Shown piece after piece: positions 9,637 through 19,498 of a stretch of DNA of 64,000 nt. A model generated the notes under the pieces. The model did no database searches. It worked only from the letters and a program-made list of their open reading frames with translations, and was not told where the DNA came from. Numbering within the stretch: the stretch's first letter is position 1; the number at the start of each line of letters is the position of its first letter. Made by a program: the position numbers and the translations under genes. Source of the DNA: Prochlorococcus marinus str. MIT 1214 (GTDB taxonomy: Bacteria > Cyanobacteriota > Cyanobacteriia > PCC-6307 > Cyanobiaceae); the NCBI RefSeq assembly GCF_027359355.1, contig NZ_CP114777.1, positions 868,001 through 932,000 on the forward strand. Reading direction: 5' to 3'.

Positions 9637-10807
9637 TTTGCATCCCCTTAGGATCACTTAAAAAATACCTTCCGTTTTTTCTTAATAGATATCCTTCGTT
9701 TAAAAAATTTAGCCAATATTTCTCCAATTTTTTTAAATTCTCATCACATTCTTTTTGTGTCCATCCAACATTTTTAGCAAGTTCCTCCAAATGAACACCT
9801 TCACGTCTCCTGAGACCAATCATAAGTTGTTCATCCAGTGGCATCGGTTTTGACTTTTCTTGAGACAAAGTTTTTTCTAATAATTGACTCTCTTGTTGCT
9901 CAAGCCATTTTTTATAACCAGCAATTGTTCTGGGTCTAGAGAATCTCTCCCCCCAAGGAGCACTTGTTGCACCCATCCCAAAACCCCACCAACCAGAACC
10001 ACTCCAATACATACGATTATGTCTAGATGCATGACCAGGCAATGAATAACTTGAAATCTCGTATCGAGAGAAACCAGTACTTTTAAGAAATCTGTGAGTT
10101 TCAAAATCTATTTTTTGAGCTTCTGATTCAAGAGGGATATTCAACTTTCCTTTTTTGTGTATTCTTCCAAAAACAGTATCTGGTTCGATAGTTAAATCAT
10201 AAATTGACAAATGAGGGGCTTCTGTATGAACTGCTAGTTCCAACTCTTTAATCCACTTAGATAAATTCAATCCTGGAAGATTTTGAATCAAATCAAGACT
10301 CCAGCTTCTAAGCATGCCTTTTTTAAATAAGTTATTTACCCAATTACAAGCCTCTATTAATTGTGATCGATTATGTTTTCTACCAATTGAAGCCAACGTA
10401 ATATCATCAAATGCCTGACCTCCCAAGCTAAATCTATTAATTCCAATTTCTATATATCCATTCAAATCATTTTCAAAAAATGTTGCTGGATCAACCTCCA
10501 TTGTTATCTCCGCACCATCTTGAAATCCAAATTTTTTTTGAAGATTTTTCAACAAATCACCCACCTCCTCTTTCTTTAGTAAAGAAGGAGTTCCGCCTCC
10601 CAAATAGATTGTTGACAATGCAGGACCTCTAGGGGCAATTGAAATCTCTCTATGAAGTAAATCCAAATATGCGTTAATAGAGTTTATCCCTGGACTACCT
10701 AGAGCTTGAGCGCTATCACCTAAAGGGATAATGGAAAAATCACAGTAAAAACATCTTTTATGGCAAAAGGGTATATGCAAATATGCACTTCTTGGTGGAG
10801 CTACCAT
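9578..10807 (-). CDS. hemW: Radical SAM heme chaperone HemW-like protein
   Basis: A 409-residue oxygen-independent coproporphyrinogen-oxidase-like protein. The N-terminus has [18 protein letters not shown], with the CxxxCxxC motif followed by FxC reduced to F-Y-C, the arrangement of HemW rather than true HemN. Further motifs are [10 protein letters not shown] and the EVDPAT segment, and the C-terminal HemN_C-like region reads [15 protein letters not shown]. Such proteins are usually heme carriers rather than oxidases and are often misannotated as HemN. The 3' end overlaps the panB 3' end by 59 bases in the opposite direction. Confidence 0.88.
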   Translation of the reverse strand: MVAPPRSAYLHIPFCHKRCFYCDFSIIPLGDSAQALGSPGINSINAYLDLLHREISIAPRGPALSTIYLGGGTPSLLKKEEVGDLLKNLQKKFGFQDGAEITMEVDPATFFENDLNGYIEIGINRFSLGGQAFDDITLASIGRKHNRSQLIEACNWVNNLFKKGMLRSWSLDLIQNLPGLNLSKWIKELELAVHTEAPHLSIYDLTIEPDTVFGRIHKKGKLNIPLESEAQKIDFETHRFLKSTGFSRYEISSYSLPGHASRHNRMYWSGSGWWGFGMGATSAPWGERFSRPRTIAGYKKWLEQQESQLLEKTLSQEKSKPMPLDEQLMIGLRRREGVHLEELAKNVGWTQKECDENLKKLEKYWLNFLNEGYLLRKNGRYFLSDPKGMQISNQILIQMFLWWDSLGQD

Positions 10808-10915
10808 TTGAGCTCTAGATATACAAACCCAAATAAATGGTCACTTTTACAATCCAAATCTTTGAAAATAAATAAAGCTTTAGTAAAAAACGAGAAGCCA
10901 GCATAACCTGAATAT

Positions 10916-12025
10916 ATGGCAGACTTAGTTATTCTGGTTTTATTTCTAATATCAGGTGCAATCACCGGATGGATTGGTGTGAATTGGTTACCTGAAGAGA
11001 CTTTAGATCATATTACTAATTTAAAAAATTTAAAAATTGCTCTATCAGGATTAACAGCTCTTGTAGGTTTGTTAATAGCCTTCCTTTTTCAGCAATTTAG
11101 AAATAAATTAACCAAAAGAATAAGAACTATGCCAACAGATCTACTGATTAGTAGATCTGTTGGCATAGTTCTTGGACTTGTCATCGCAACCCTTTTATTA
11201 ATACCTTTACTCCTTTTACCTTTACCCGCTGAATTGTTTTTTGTAAAGCCTATTTTTGCTGTACTTAGCAATATTTTTTTTGGAGTACTTGGATATAACC
11301 TTGCCGATGTTCATGGACGAACAGTTTTACGTCTTTTCAATCCAAGTAGCACTGAATCTTTGTTAATGGCAGATGGAATTCTAACTCCAGCCAGTGCAAA
11401 AGTTTTAGATACCAGCGTTATAATTGATGGTCGCATTCAATCTCTCCTTAGGTTTGGACTCATAGAAGGGCAAATAATTGTAGCCCAATCAGTTATGGAT
11501 GAACTACAAAAACTAGCTGACTCAAGTAACAACGAAAAGAGAGGGAAAGGAAGGAGAGGACTAAAATTACTTAACCAATTAAGAGAAAGTTATGGAAGAA
11601 GATTAGTTATCAATAGTACAAAATATGAAGGAGAAGGAACTGATGAAATTCTTCTAAAATTAACCTCAGACATTTCAGGAATATTAATCACTGTTGATTA
11701 CAACTTATCTCAAGTAGCTCTAGTCCAAGAAATAAAAGTTCTGAACTTAAGTGATCTAGTACTTGCAGTTAGGCCTGAAGTTCAACCTGGTGAGAAGTTA
11801 AATTTAAAAGTAGTTAGAGAAGGGAAGGAAAACTCACAAGGTATTGCCTATCTTGAAGATGGCACAATGGTAGTTATTGAGGAGGGTCTCCAATGGATTG
11901 GTAAAAGAATAGAAGTAGTTGTGACTGGAGCATTACAAACACCGACGGGCCGAATGGTTTTTAGTAAAGCTTCAAATGATCAGCCCCCGAACAAATATGA
12001 AACAACAAAAGCATCTCAAGGCTAG
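10916..12025 (+). CDS. Membrane-anchored PIN-TRAM domain protein (YacL-like)
   Basis: 369 residues. The N-terminal third has about four hydrophobic helices (residues 2-20, 43-62, 78-98, 105-125), then a PIN nuclease domain (about 155-285) with acidic residues in KVLDTSVIIDGRI, SVMDELQ and TVDYNLSQ, and a C-terminal TRAM domain (about 290-350, QGIAYLEDGTMVVIEEG). This matches the YacL-like family of putative membrane-associated RNases; the RNA substrate is unknown. A perfect 24-base inverted repeat lies in codons for the loop before the third helix (see separate feature). The frame is intact and the peptide there (MPTDLL...GIVLGL) fits the family, so the gene looks functional. Confidence 0.9.
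   Translation: MADLVILVLFLISGAITGWIGVNWLPEETLDHITNLKNLKIALSGLTALVGLLIAFLFQQFRNKLTKRIRTMPTDLLISRSVGIVLGLVIATLLLIPLLLLPLPAELFFVKPIFAVLSNIFFGVLGYNLADVHGRTVLRLFNPSSTESLLMADGILTPASAKVLDTSVIIDGRIQSLLRFGLIEGQIIVAQSVMDELQKLADSSNNEKRGKGRRGLKLLNQLRESYGRRLVINSTKYEGEGTDEILLKLTSDISGILITVDYNLSQVALVQEIKVLNLSDLVLAVRPEVQPGEKLNLKVVREGKENSQGIAYLEDGTMVVIEEGLQWIGKRIEVVVTGALQTPTGRMVFSKASNDQPPNKYETTKASQG
11122..11173. repeat. Perfect inverted repeat: 24-base arms, 4-base loop, inside coding sequence
   Basis: The left arm (11122-11145) starts AAGAACTATGCC and the right arm (11150-11173) is its exact reverse complement; the loop is GATT (11146-11149). It falls in the PIN-TRAM coding frame, and because of codon phase the same 17-residue peptide RTMPTDLLISRSVGIVL is encoded on both strands. 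An mRNA hairpin this long would be very stable. It lies far from the gene end and has no T-tract, so it is not an ordinary terminator. Confidence 0.97.
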
Positions 12026-12063
12026 ATCTAGCTAGGCTCGAATCCAAGAAGACTTAACTTCAT

Positions 12064-12738
12064 ATGACTGCATCTTCCCCGTATTATGGCGATTCTGCCG
12101 TAATGAGAACTCCTCCACCTGATTTACCATCACTTCTTCTGAAAGAAAGGATAGTTTACTTAGGCTTGCCATTATTTTCCGATGATGATGCCAAAAGGCA
12201 ACTAGGAATGGATGTAACTGAACTGATTATTGCCCAACTTCTGTTTTTGGAATTCGATAATTCTGAGAAACCTATTTATTTTTACATTAACTCAACTGGA
12301 ACGAGTTGGTACACGGGAGATGCAATCGGATTTGAAACGGAAGCCTTTGCAATCTGCGACACTCTCAGATACGTGAAGCCTCCCGTCCATACTATCTGTA
12401 TAGGTCAAGCGATGGGAACCGCAGCAGTAATCCTCTCAGCTGGAACGAAAGGGCAACGAGCAGCACTTCCTCATGCATCAATTGTTCTTCATCAGCCTAG
12501 AAGTGGTGCTCAAGGCCAAGCAACTGATATCCAAATCAGAGCTAAGGAAGTCATTCACAATAAGAAAGCAATGCTAGAAATCCTTAGCCATAACACTGGA
12601 AGGTCAGTAGATCAATTATCTAAAGACTCAGATCGAATGAGCTATCTTAACCCTCATGAAGCAGTTGATTATGGAATTATAGATCGCGTTCTTACCAGTA
12701 GAAAAGATTTGCCAGGAGAGAAGGTGTTACCCACATAA
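12064..12738 (+). CDS. clpR: ClpR, catalytically inactive ClpP-type protease subunit
   Basis: 224 residues of the ClpP fold. The segment that carries the nucleophile Ser in ClpP (SMGAF) reads GQAMGTAAVILSAG here, so the Ser is replaced, as in cyanobacterial ClpR. The region VLHQPRSG keeps the His position. A ClpR-type insertion, STGTSWYTGDAIGFETEAF, replaces the usual SPGGSVTAG substrate loop. In cyanobacteria ClpR assembles with ClpP3 into a mixed-ring core working with ClpC. clpP3 starts 61 bases downstream, consistent with an operon. Confidence 0.93.
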   Translation: MTASSPYYGDSAVMRTPPPDLPSLLLKERIVYLGLPLFSDDDAKRQLGMDVTELIIAQLLFLEFDNSEKPIYFYINSTGTSWYTGDAIGFETEAFAICDTLRYVKPPVHTICIGQAMGTAAVILSAGTKGQRAALPHASIVLHQPRSGAQGQATDIQIRAKEVIHNKKAMLEILSHNTGRSVDQLSKDSDRMSYLNPHEAVDYGIIDRVLTSRKDLPGEKVLPT

Positions 12739-12799
12739 CCAAATAATTGTTCCAATTTATTTTCAATCATTAACCTCAACTACTAAACATTAATTAGCC

Positions 12800-13402
12800 A
12801 TGCCTATAGGTACTCCAAGCGTTCCATACCGCCTTCCAGGAAGTCAATTCGAAAGATGGGTTGATATATATACAAGACTTGGAGCGGAGAGAATTCTATT
12901 TCTTGGTCAAGAAGTAAACGACGGGATTGCAAATAGCCTTGTAGCCCAGATGCTTTATCTTGATTCTGAAGACAGCAGTAAACCAATCTATTTGTATATA
13001 AATAGTCCTGGAGGCTCCGTCACCGCCGGTTTAGCTATCTATGACACGATGAAATATGTAAAAAGTGACCTGGTAACCATTTGTGTTGGATTAGCAGCCT
13101 CAATGGGTGCTTTTTTACTCTCTGCAGGAACAAAAGGCAAAAGGCTTGCTCTACCCCACAGCAGAATCATGATTCACCAGCCGCTTGGAGGTACTGCCCA
13201 AAGACAAGCAAGTGACATTGAGATAGAAGCACGTGAGATTCTTAGAATAAAAGAAATGCTCAATAAATCCATGGCAGAAATGACTGGACAAACATATGAA
13301 AAGATAGAAAAAGATACTGATCGTGATTACTTTTTGAGCGCGGAAGAAGCAAAAAATTATGGCCTTATTGACCGAGTGATAACCCATCCAAATGAAAGTT
13401 AA
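12800..13402 (+). CDS. clpP3: ATP-dependent Clp protease proteolytic subunit (ClpP3 partner of ClpR)
   Basis: 200 residues with an intact catalytic site: Ser in [14 protein letters not shown] (near residue 98-111), His in [10 protein letters not shown], and Asp in the later TDRDYFLS region. The [16 protein letters not shown] substrate loop is typical. Position after clpR suggests it is the ClpP3-type partner; the number 3 is inferred from context, not from phylogeny. Confidence 0.93.
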   Translation: MPIGTPSVPYRLPGSQFERWVDIYTRLGAERILFLGQEVNDGIANSLVAQMLYLDSEDSSKPIYLYINSPGGSVTAGLAIYDTMKYVKSDLVTICVGLAASMGAFLLSAGTKGKRLALPHSRIMIHQPLGGTAQRQASDIEIEAREILRIKEMLNKSMAEMTGQTYEKIEKDTDRDYFLSAEEAKNYGLIDRVITHPNES

Positions 13403-13507
13403 GATAAAAAATGTGGTGTTATCAATAATTAAATTGTCTTGATAGTTAAAAAAATATATCAATGAAATTGGTATCAATAGCACTCTATTTCGTAAGCTCA
13501 GCCTTAA

Positions 13508-14527
<1,020 letters not shown>

Positions 14528-14532
14528 ATATC

Positions 14533-15537
14533 ATTCACTTAATCTTAATTGCCTTTATTCTTGACCTTTTAATAGGGGATCCCAAAAACTTACCACACCC
14601 AGTACAATTTATGGGCGTGGTTATTAGTTTTTCGAAAGGGTTAGCTGAGAGAATTGCGAAAGAAAATAAATCAAAGTTATATATTGGAGGCATAATAATT
14701 ACATTTATAGTAGTATCATTAAGTGGTATATCTGGATGGATTATAGAAAGATTATTTCTATTTTTTGAAACAAAAAATCCTATTTTAAGTACATTAATTT
14801 TTGCTTTTATTTTAAGTAGTTCGCTTGCCTCAAGAAGTCTAAATAAAAGTATTTTAGAAATTCTAAATTTAATAAGGGAAGAAAATACTAGGGATAATCT
14901 AAGTAATATAAGAGAAAAATTAAGTCTTATTGTTGGTAGAGATGTTCAGCATTTGGATACCAATGAAATTCTTAGAGCTTCAGCTGAAACAGCAAGTGAA
15001 AATTCTGTGGACGGTATTTTTGCTCCATTATTTTGGATTTTTATAGGGACTTTTTTCTGGCAATTCAACCAATCCATACCAGGCCCATTAGCAATGGCAT
15101 GGATCTTTAAAGCATCTAGCACTATTGATTCAATGCTTGGATACAAAGAAGGGAAATTGAAGTGGCTTGGCTTTACTGGAGCGAAGTTAGATGATTTGAT
15201 GACATGGATTCCTTCAAGGATTGTATTGATCACGCTTCCTTTTTGTTGTAATACCAGACAATCAATTTTCAAAACAATCAAAGCCTCTTGGAACGATGGT
15301 ATCGTTGATGCTTCCCCAAACTCGGGAATCTCTGAAGCCATATTTGCTTATTGCGCCGAAGTAAGAATGGGGGGTGTTAACTATTACAAAGGTAAAAAAA
15401 AGATAAAACCAATAATTGCAAAGTCCTATCCCATAGCAAGCATAAATTCCGTAAAAAGGATACTTAATCTAAGCCTGAGGCTTCAACTGGCTTGGATTTT
15501 AGGTTTTTTCTTGATAATCAAATTTATAAATTTATAA
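14533..15537 (+). CDS. cobD: Adenosylcobinamide-phosphate synthase CobD/CbiB, probable ATT start
   Basis: Integral membrane enzyme that attaches aminopropanol (phosphate) to adenosylcobyric acid in B12 synthesis. Multiple hydrophobic helices and the family segments FWIFIGTFFWQFN, DSMLGYKEG, LDDLMTWIPSR and PNSGISEAIFA are seen. The first ATG (14611) would cut off the conserved N-terminus, ILDLLIGDPKNLPHPVQFMG, which is encoded in frame immediately upstream. The frame is open back to 14518 (TAA at 14515-14517) with no ATG, GTG or TTG. ATT at 14533 (334 residues) is the best candidate, just past the ilvC stop; ATA at 14524 is another. Confidence 0.88.
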   Translation: MHLILIAFILDLLIGDPKNLPHPVQFMGVVISFSKGLAERIAKENKSKLYIGGIIITFIVVSLSGISGWIIERLFLFFETKNPILSTLIFAFILSSSLASRSLNKSILEILNLIREENTRDNLSNIREKLSLIVGRDVQHLDTNEILRASAETASENSVDGIFAPLFWIFIGTFFWQFNQSIPGPLAMAWIFKASSTIDSMLGYKEGKLKWLGFTGAKLDDLMTWIPSRIVLITLPFCCNTRQSIFKTIKASWNDGIVDASPNSGISEAIFAYCAEVRMGGVNYYKGKKKIKPIIAKSYPIASINSVKRILNLSLRLQLAWILGFFLIIKFINL

Positions 15538-15539
15538 AT

Positions 15540-16292
15540 TCAAAAAGCACCTCTATCCATAGGGAAGAGTAGCACACCTAATGTAAGAATAATGATTTCT
15601 AAATCCAGTATAAAATTTCTATTTCTTGCGTATACCAAATCTAATTCAACCCTTTTCTTATAACTAAGATTATTTCTGCCACTAACCTGCCATAAACCTG
15701 TTAATCCAGGTCTAACAGAGATAACTTCTTCCATAAAAAGACTATATTTATTTATCTCATTACTCACTATTGGTCTTGGTCCAACAACACTCATCTCCCC
15801 TTTTAAAACATTAAAAAATTGAGGCAATTCATCTAGACTGGATCGGCGAAGAAATCTACCTAATTTTGTTATCCTAGGGTCTTGCCGTAATTTAAAATCT
15901 TTTTCAAATTCCTTTCTCATAAGAGGGGATTTCTCTAATAAATTTGGAAGTAATTCATCAGCATCCTTATGCATAGTACGAAACTTAATACATCCAAATT
16001 CTTTATAGTTTCTTCCTACTCTTTTCTGAATATAAAAAACAGCTCCTGGAGAACTTAACTTTACTAGTATTCCTATTAAGATAAATATTGGCAATCCTAG
16101 AGTTAAAACTAGCAAAGAGAACAGAACATCTCCCACCCTTTTTAGGGTCCTTCCATATCGACTTTGATTTCTTATTATTTCTACAGCAGGCAAAGAAGAA
16201 GGTTCTTTTGAGATAACTTCAAAAGGAATTGTTGGGGAGCCTTTGCGGAACTCAGACCATCGCAATAAAGATTTTCTAGGATTTGTTTGCAC
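15540..16292 (-). CDS. Bacterial sugar transferase (undecaprenyl-phosphate glycosyl-1-phosphate transferase type)
   Basis: 250 residues. A membrane helix at about residues 53-76 (LFSLLVLTLGLPIFILIGIL) precedes the catalytic sugar-transferase domain: PGAVFYIQKRVGRN, CIKFRTMHKDADE, LRRSSLDELPQFFNVLKGEMSVVGPRP and RPGLTGLWQVSGRN. This is the monotopic (PglC-like core) fold that moves a sugar-1-phosphate to a polyprenyl lipid, starting exopolysaccharide or O-antigen synthesis. It lies downstream of a GT4 glycosyltransferase on the same strand (52-base gap) and converges on cobD. The sugar is not predictable. Confidence 0.92.
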   Translation of the reverse strand: MQTNPRKSLLRWSEFRKGSPTIPFEVISKEPSSLPAVEIIRNQSRYGRTLKRVGDVLFSLLVLTLGLPIFILIGILVKLSSPGAVFYIQKRVGRNYKEFGCIKFRTMHKDADELLPNLLEKSPLMRKEFEKDFKLRQDPRITKLGRFLRRSSLDELPQFFNVLKGEMSVVGPRPIVSNEINKYSLFMEEVISVRPGLTGLWQVSGRNNLSYKKRVELDLVYARNRNFILDLEIIILTLGVLLFPMDRGAF

Positions 16293-16344
16293 AAATTATT
16301 GAGTTAGTAAGCTCAAGACTTCAACAAATTCACACCATACTTAA

Positions 16345-17577
16345 TTAATTTTTTCTTGATGAAGAACTAAGGTCACTAGTAGCAATGTCACAAGAATTCA
16401 TATGCTCCCTCCAAGCTCTAATTATGCTTTTCTCAAACCTAATTTTAAATGAATCTTGAGAGAAAGAATTACTCCAACCTCTAATTAACTCAGGATTCAA
16501 ATCTTTCCAAAGTTGTTTTTCCTTAAAAAACTCAATTGCCTCAACTAAAGACTTCACAGTCTGATTAGGGAACAAAAGTCCAGTAGCTCCTTTAGCTGAA
16601 TTAGCGTTAAAGCATTTAACAGTATCTAAAACCCCACCCTTACCAAAAGCAATCACAGGAGCGCCTGAGGCCATTGCTTCTACAGGAGCTATGCCGAAAT
16701 CCTCAACACCTGAATAAACGAATGCTCTACAACTGCTCATTAGATTTTCAATCTTCTCTTTGCTTTGAAAACCGAGAATTTGAACTGTTGGCCCAGCAAG
16801 CTTTTCTAAATAGGCCTTTTCAAGTCCATCGCCAACAACTATTAAAGGTAATTTGAGCCTATTAAAAGCCCTAACAAGTAAATCAACCCTTTTATTAGGG
16901 ACCAATCTACAGACACTTAAATAAAAATCTTCTCTAGGTTTATTCCATTCAAAACGACTTACATTTACGGGTGGATGTACAACCTCTGAGCGCCTTCTCC
17001 AATACTTCCAAATCCTCTTTGCCGTAAAATTAGAATTTGCCAGTAAGTAATCTACTCGTGAGCTACTTAATTGATCCCATTGTCTCAAAGTATGCAATTG
17101 CCATCTAATCAATGGTCCTAAGCCAATCCTTTTTAAAAAAGATCGTTTCAAATATATATTCATTTGATCCCAAGCGTATCTAACAGGTGTATGCACATAA
17201 CTAATATGAAGTTGGTCAGGAGAAGTCAAAATACCCTTAGCGACAAGATGACTACTACTTATGACTAATGGATATCCCTCTAGATTTAGCTGCTCAATTG
17301 CGAAAGGCAAAAGGGGTAGATATTGTTGAACATGTGAGACCCCGAACGGTAACTTTTGAATAAAGCTAGTTTTTACTTTTCTTTTAAATAGCCAGCTATT
17401 TTTTTGTAAGCTCTCTTCATCAACCAAAGAAAAAAGTTCTGGCTGTGATGCAATTTCAGTTAACAAATCATCAATTACCTGAACGACATTCTCCGCACCT
17501 CCTGTCGATCTTGGAGTAAACCATTCGTGTACTAATGCAATATTGCTGGGAAGATCTAAAGATGAATTTACGCTCAA
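16345..17577 (-). CDS. Glycosyltransferase, GT4 family
   Basis: 410 residues with two Rossmann-like halves. The N-terminal half starts IALVHEWFTPRSTGGAENVV. The C-terminal half has YLSVCRLVPNKRVDLLVRAF, VVGDGLEKAYLEK and the GT4 EX7E region FGIAPVEAMASGAPVIAFGKGG. It probably transfers an NDP-sugar to a cell-surface polysaccharide or glycolipid. It is co-directional with the sugar transferase gene downstream, which suggests a small envelope-glycan unit. Confidence 0.92.
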   Translation of the reverse strand: MSVNSSLDLPSNIALVHEWFTPRSTGGAENVVQVIDDLLTEIASQPELFSLVDEESLQKNSWLFKRKVKTSFIQKLPFGVSHVQQYLPLLPFAIEQLNLEGYPLVISSSHLVAKGILTSPDQLHISYVHTPVRYAWDQMNIYLKRSFLKRIGLGPLIRWQLHTLRQWDQLSSSRVDYLLANSNFTAKRIWKYWRRRSEVVHPPVNVSRFEWNKPREDFYLSVCRLVPNKRVDLLVRAFNRLKLPLIVVGDGLEKAYLEKLAGPTVQILGFQSKEKIENLMSSCRAFVYSGVEDFGIAPVEAMASGAPVIAFGKGGVLDTVKCFNANSAKGATGLLFPNQTVKSLVEAIEFFKEKQLWKDLNPELIRGWSNSFSQDSFKIRFEKSIIRAWREHMNSCDIATSDLSSSSRKN

Positions 17578-17711
17578 AGTAAAAACCTTAAATCCAAAAA
17601 TTATTTATAGCTTATTACAACTTAGATACTATGACAAGATAGAATTAAATCATCAATTATGCAAGCCAAATTTGTTTTTAATTAAGTTACTTAGCCTTTC
17701 CAATAATTTAT

Positions 17712-18164
17712 CTAAAAAGAAAAACCAATTTTATCTAAAGATGATAATAATGGATCATAAAGGTTGTGAAATAAACTACCACTAAAAGAGAATAGATAAA
17801 CACATCCACTTAATAATCCTAGAACAATAAAGTATCTAACATAGCCATTTCTTCTTTTTAATTTGGCAACTGAAAAAAGCATAATCAATAAGAAAATAAA
17901 ACCTATTGATTCAGCTACTAGTAATGCTGGTCTATCAACATATAAACTAAACTTACCCCAGAAGAGAATTTCATTCCCTTCTATATTTTCTTTAAATAAA
18001 ATATAGTTGATTAGTTCTGAAAAAATAAGACTGGCAATAACAAAATATGATACTGGCTTTGTAAGCCTATTCATTGTTTTACTAAAACTCAATAAGAGCA
18101 CCGCGATAAAAGTAGATGCAATTATTGGGAGCCCAGGAATTAGCCAAGTAAGATTTAATAACAT
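17712..18164 (-). CDS. Truncated NDH-1 (NdhF/NuoL-like) membrane protein
   Basis: 150 residues, almost all hydrophobic, with about four helices (3-25, 38-58, 79-98, 109-132). The opening WLIPGLPIIASTFIAVLLLSF, followed by KTMNRLTKPVSYFVIAS and later GYVRYFIVLGLLSG, resembles the N-terminus of the large antiporter-like NDH-1 subunits, which normally exceed 450 residues. No remaining antiporter domain follows, and the C-terminus SSLDKIGFSF ends at a clean stop. It could be a retained small derivative or a decaying gene. The frame shows no internal stops. Confidence 0.6.
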   Translation of the reverse strand: MLLNLTWLIPGLPIIASTFIAVLLLSFSKTMNRLTKPVSYFVIASLIFSELINYILFKENIEGNEILFWGKFSLYVDRPALLVAESIGFIFLLIMLFSVAKLKRRNGYVRYFIVLGLLSGCVYLFSFSGSLFHNLYDPLLSSLDKIGFSF

Positions 18165-18166
18165 AG

Positions 18167-18283
18167 TTATCGAACAACCTTTATTTTATATGCATCTGTG
18201 AGTTTTTTTATTGGTTCTGGAAGAAAACACATAGGAAATCGAGTTAAATATAAATCAATAATAATCGGAATAGCTCTATTCAT
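18167..18283 (-). CDS. Possible 38-residue ORF upstream of the NDH-like gene
   Basis: On the reverse strand ATG at 18283 opens a frame of 38 codons ending at TAA 18167-18169, 2 bases before the ATG of the NDH-like gene. It encodes MNRAIPIIIDLYLTRFPMCF and a basic end, LTDAYKIKVVR. The close spacing is typical of translationally coupled genes, but the ORF is short and I recognise no family. It could be a chance frame in an AT-rich leader. Confidence 0.35.
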   Translation of the reverse strand: MNRAIPIIIDLYLTRFPMCFLPEPIKKLTDAYKIKVVR

Positions 18284-18642
18284 CACGCAAGAACATTTAA
18301 TGTTTTCTAGCAAGGAACTGAGGTAAAAACAAGCTATGAATTAATAGTCAAACAAAACTTAATAAGGGAATAAGAAAATAATTTTAACTTTGATATAGCT
18401 CTTTTCTTTTTTGATACATATATCTAATCTAAATCGCTAAATATATTGGTTATATGTAATTTAATTTTAATTATTAAATATAAAATTTTATACTGATTAT
18501 TTTTTTATTTCAGGTTGCAGGCTACATAAAAACAAAAAGCACTCTCTTCAAATAGTCTTAACAAATGGCTAAATCTCGAAAAGAGAAAACTTTAAACAAG
18601 AATGTCTTATAATTTAATTATATAATTATATTTTAAATTCAA
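18284..18642. other. Intergenic region with no gene seen
   Basis: Very AT-rich spacer between the divergent NDH-like and Hli genes. A TATAAT at 18608-18613 is a plausible -10 element for the Hli gene 30 bases downstream, without a clear -35. A 15-codon ATG frame at 18565 is too short to support. No convincing RNA structure is visible. Confidence 0.5.
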
Positions 18643-18936
18643 ATGTCTAAGAATCATTCAGAGGTCAATAATGAAAGTATCAATTCAGATCTAGATGATA
18701 CAGAAAAAATTGAACCTAAAAATGATCCAAAACTAATTGATCAAAGTCAAAACCTCAATTCATACCCTAAATGGATAAATAATAAAGGCGAAGAGGTAAA
18801 ACAAGTTTTTGGTTTTAATGAAAATGCTGAACTTGTTAATGCCAGAGTGGCTATGATCGGATTTTTAATGCTCATACTGACTGAATTAGCTTTTGGTGGC
18901 GAACCAGCAACACTGAAAATTTTTGGAATCAGCTAA
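18643..18936 (+). CDS. hli: High-light-inducible protein (Hli/Scp, CAB-like), long N-terminal extension
   Basis: 97 residues. The C-terminal 40 carry the chlorophyll-binding helix ENAELVNARVAMIGFLMLI, with the ExxNxRxAMxG pattern, then TELAFGGEPATLKIFGI. Hli proteins sit in thylakoids, bind chlorophyll and carotenoid, and protect photosystem assembly under stress. Unlike the minimal 40-60 residue forms, it has an acidic/polar N-terminal region of about 55 residues (DLDDTEKIEPKNDPKLID). It may be co-transcribed with the small membrane protein 56 bases downstream. Confidence 0.92.
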   Translation: MSKNHSEVNNESINSDLDDTEKIEPKNDPKLIDQSQNLNSYPKWINNKGEEVKQVFGFNENAELVNARVAMIGFLMLILTELAFGGEPATLKIFGIS

Positions 18937-18992
18937 AAATCAAATCATTATCTTATATTGATTCCATTAACTTACTTAATTTTCTAAAAGCA

Positions 18993-19205
18993 ATGAATAA
19001 AAAAACATTAGTTGGTGTTTCATACGTATCTGCTTGGGTGATTATTTGGGGAACAATTGGTTCACTTATAGATTTTTATTTTCTGCAAAATACATATCTT
19101 CCAGGATCAATAGGGCAATTTTCAACATTTATAATTACAGCTTTTCTCTCTTTAGTTATTGCTATATATATTTTCCCAACAATAAATAATAAATTTATAA
19201 GTTAA
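18993..19205 (+). CDS. Small two-helix membrane protein, function unknown
   Basis: 70 residues with two predicted helices (6-28, VGVSYVSAWVIIWGTIGSLI, and 46-64, FIITAFLSLVIAIYIFP). I do not recognise the family. It follows the Hli gene on the same strand, which hints at a thylakoid or stress link but proves nothing. Its 3' end overlaps the convergent 79-residue gene by 4 bases. Confidence 0.7.
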   Translation: MNKKTLVGVSYVSAWVIIWGTIGSLIDFYFLQNTYLPGSIGQFSTFIITAFLSLVIAIYIFPTINNKFIS

Positions 19206-19441
19206 TAACGATAACGTTCAACGACTTGAGAAGGCTTATCACTCATTCCTTTCTGATAAAGGATCCATTGATTTGTTTCAAGGTCATGGTCACAACCCAA
19301 GCCTTCTAGTTCAAGAGATTTCAATCGTAATTCATAATGGCATTGCTGATCAGCTTCAAAAGCAGATTGATAGCCAGTAAAGAAATATAAATATCCAAGA
19401 ATTATTGCTATTAAAGATATAAACACAATACTTATTTTCAT
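19202..19441 (-). CDS. Small hypothetical protein with N-terminal membrane helix
   Basis: 79 residues. The N-terminal hydrophobic segment (IVFISLIAIILGYLYFF) is followed by a polar domain with two cysteines (QQCHYELRL, GLGCDHDLE) and ends in SQVVERYRY. It could be an anchored protein facing the periplasm or lumen; the paired cysteines could form a disulfide. I recognise no family. The gene converges on the preceding one with a 4-base overlap. Confidence 0.65.
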   Translation of the reverse strand: MKISIVFISLIAIILGYLYFFTGYQSAFEADQQCHYELRLKSLELEGLGCDHDLETNQWILYQKGMSDKPSQVVERYRY

Positions 19442-19498
19442 AAAAGCTAATAAATCATTAAGAATATATTAGCTTTTCTCGTAGACAAAAAAAGAAAT

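Noticed and set aside
11089-11271. Reverse-strand 60-codon ORF across the PIN-TRAM palindrome
   Set aside because: Its sequence mirrors the plus-strand peptide because of the palindrome; it has no independent support as a gene.
14946-15341. 131-codon antisense frame in cobD
   Set aside because: Shadow ORF over a recognisable family member.
18565-18612. 15-codon ATG frame before the Hli gene
   Set aside because: Too short and without any supporting context.
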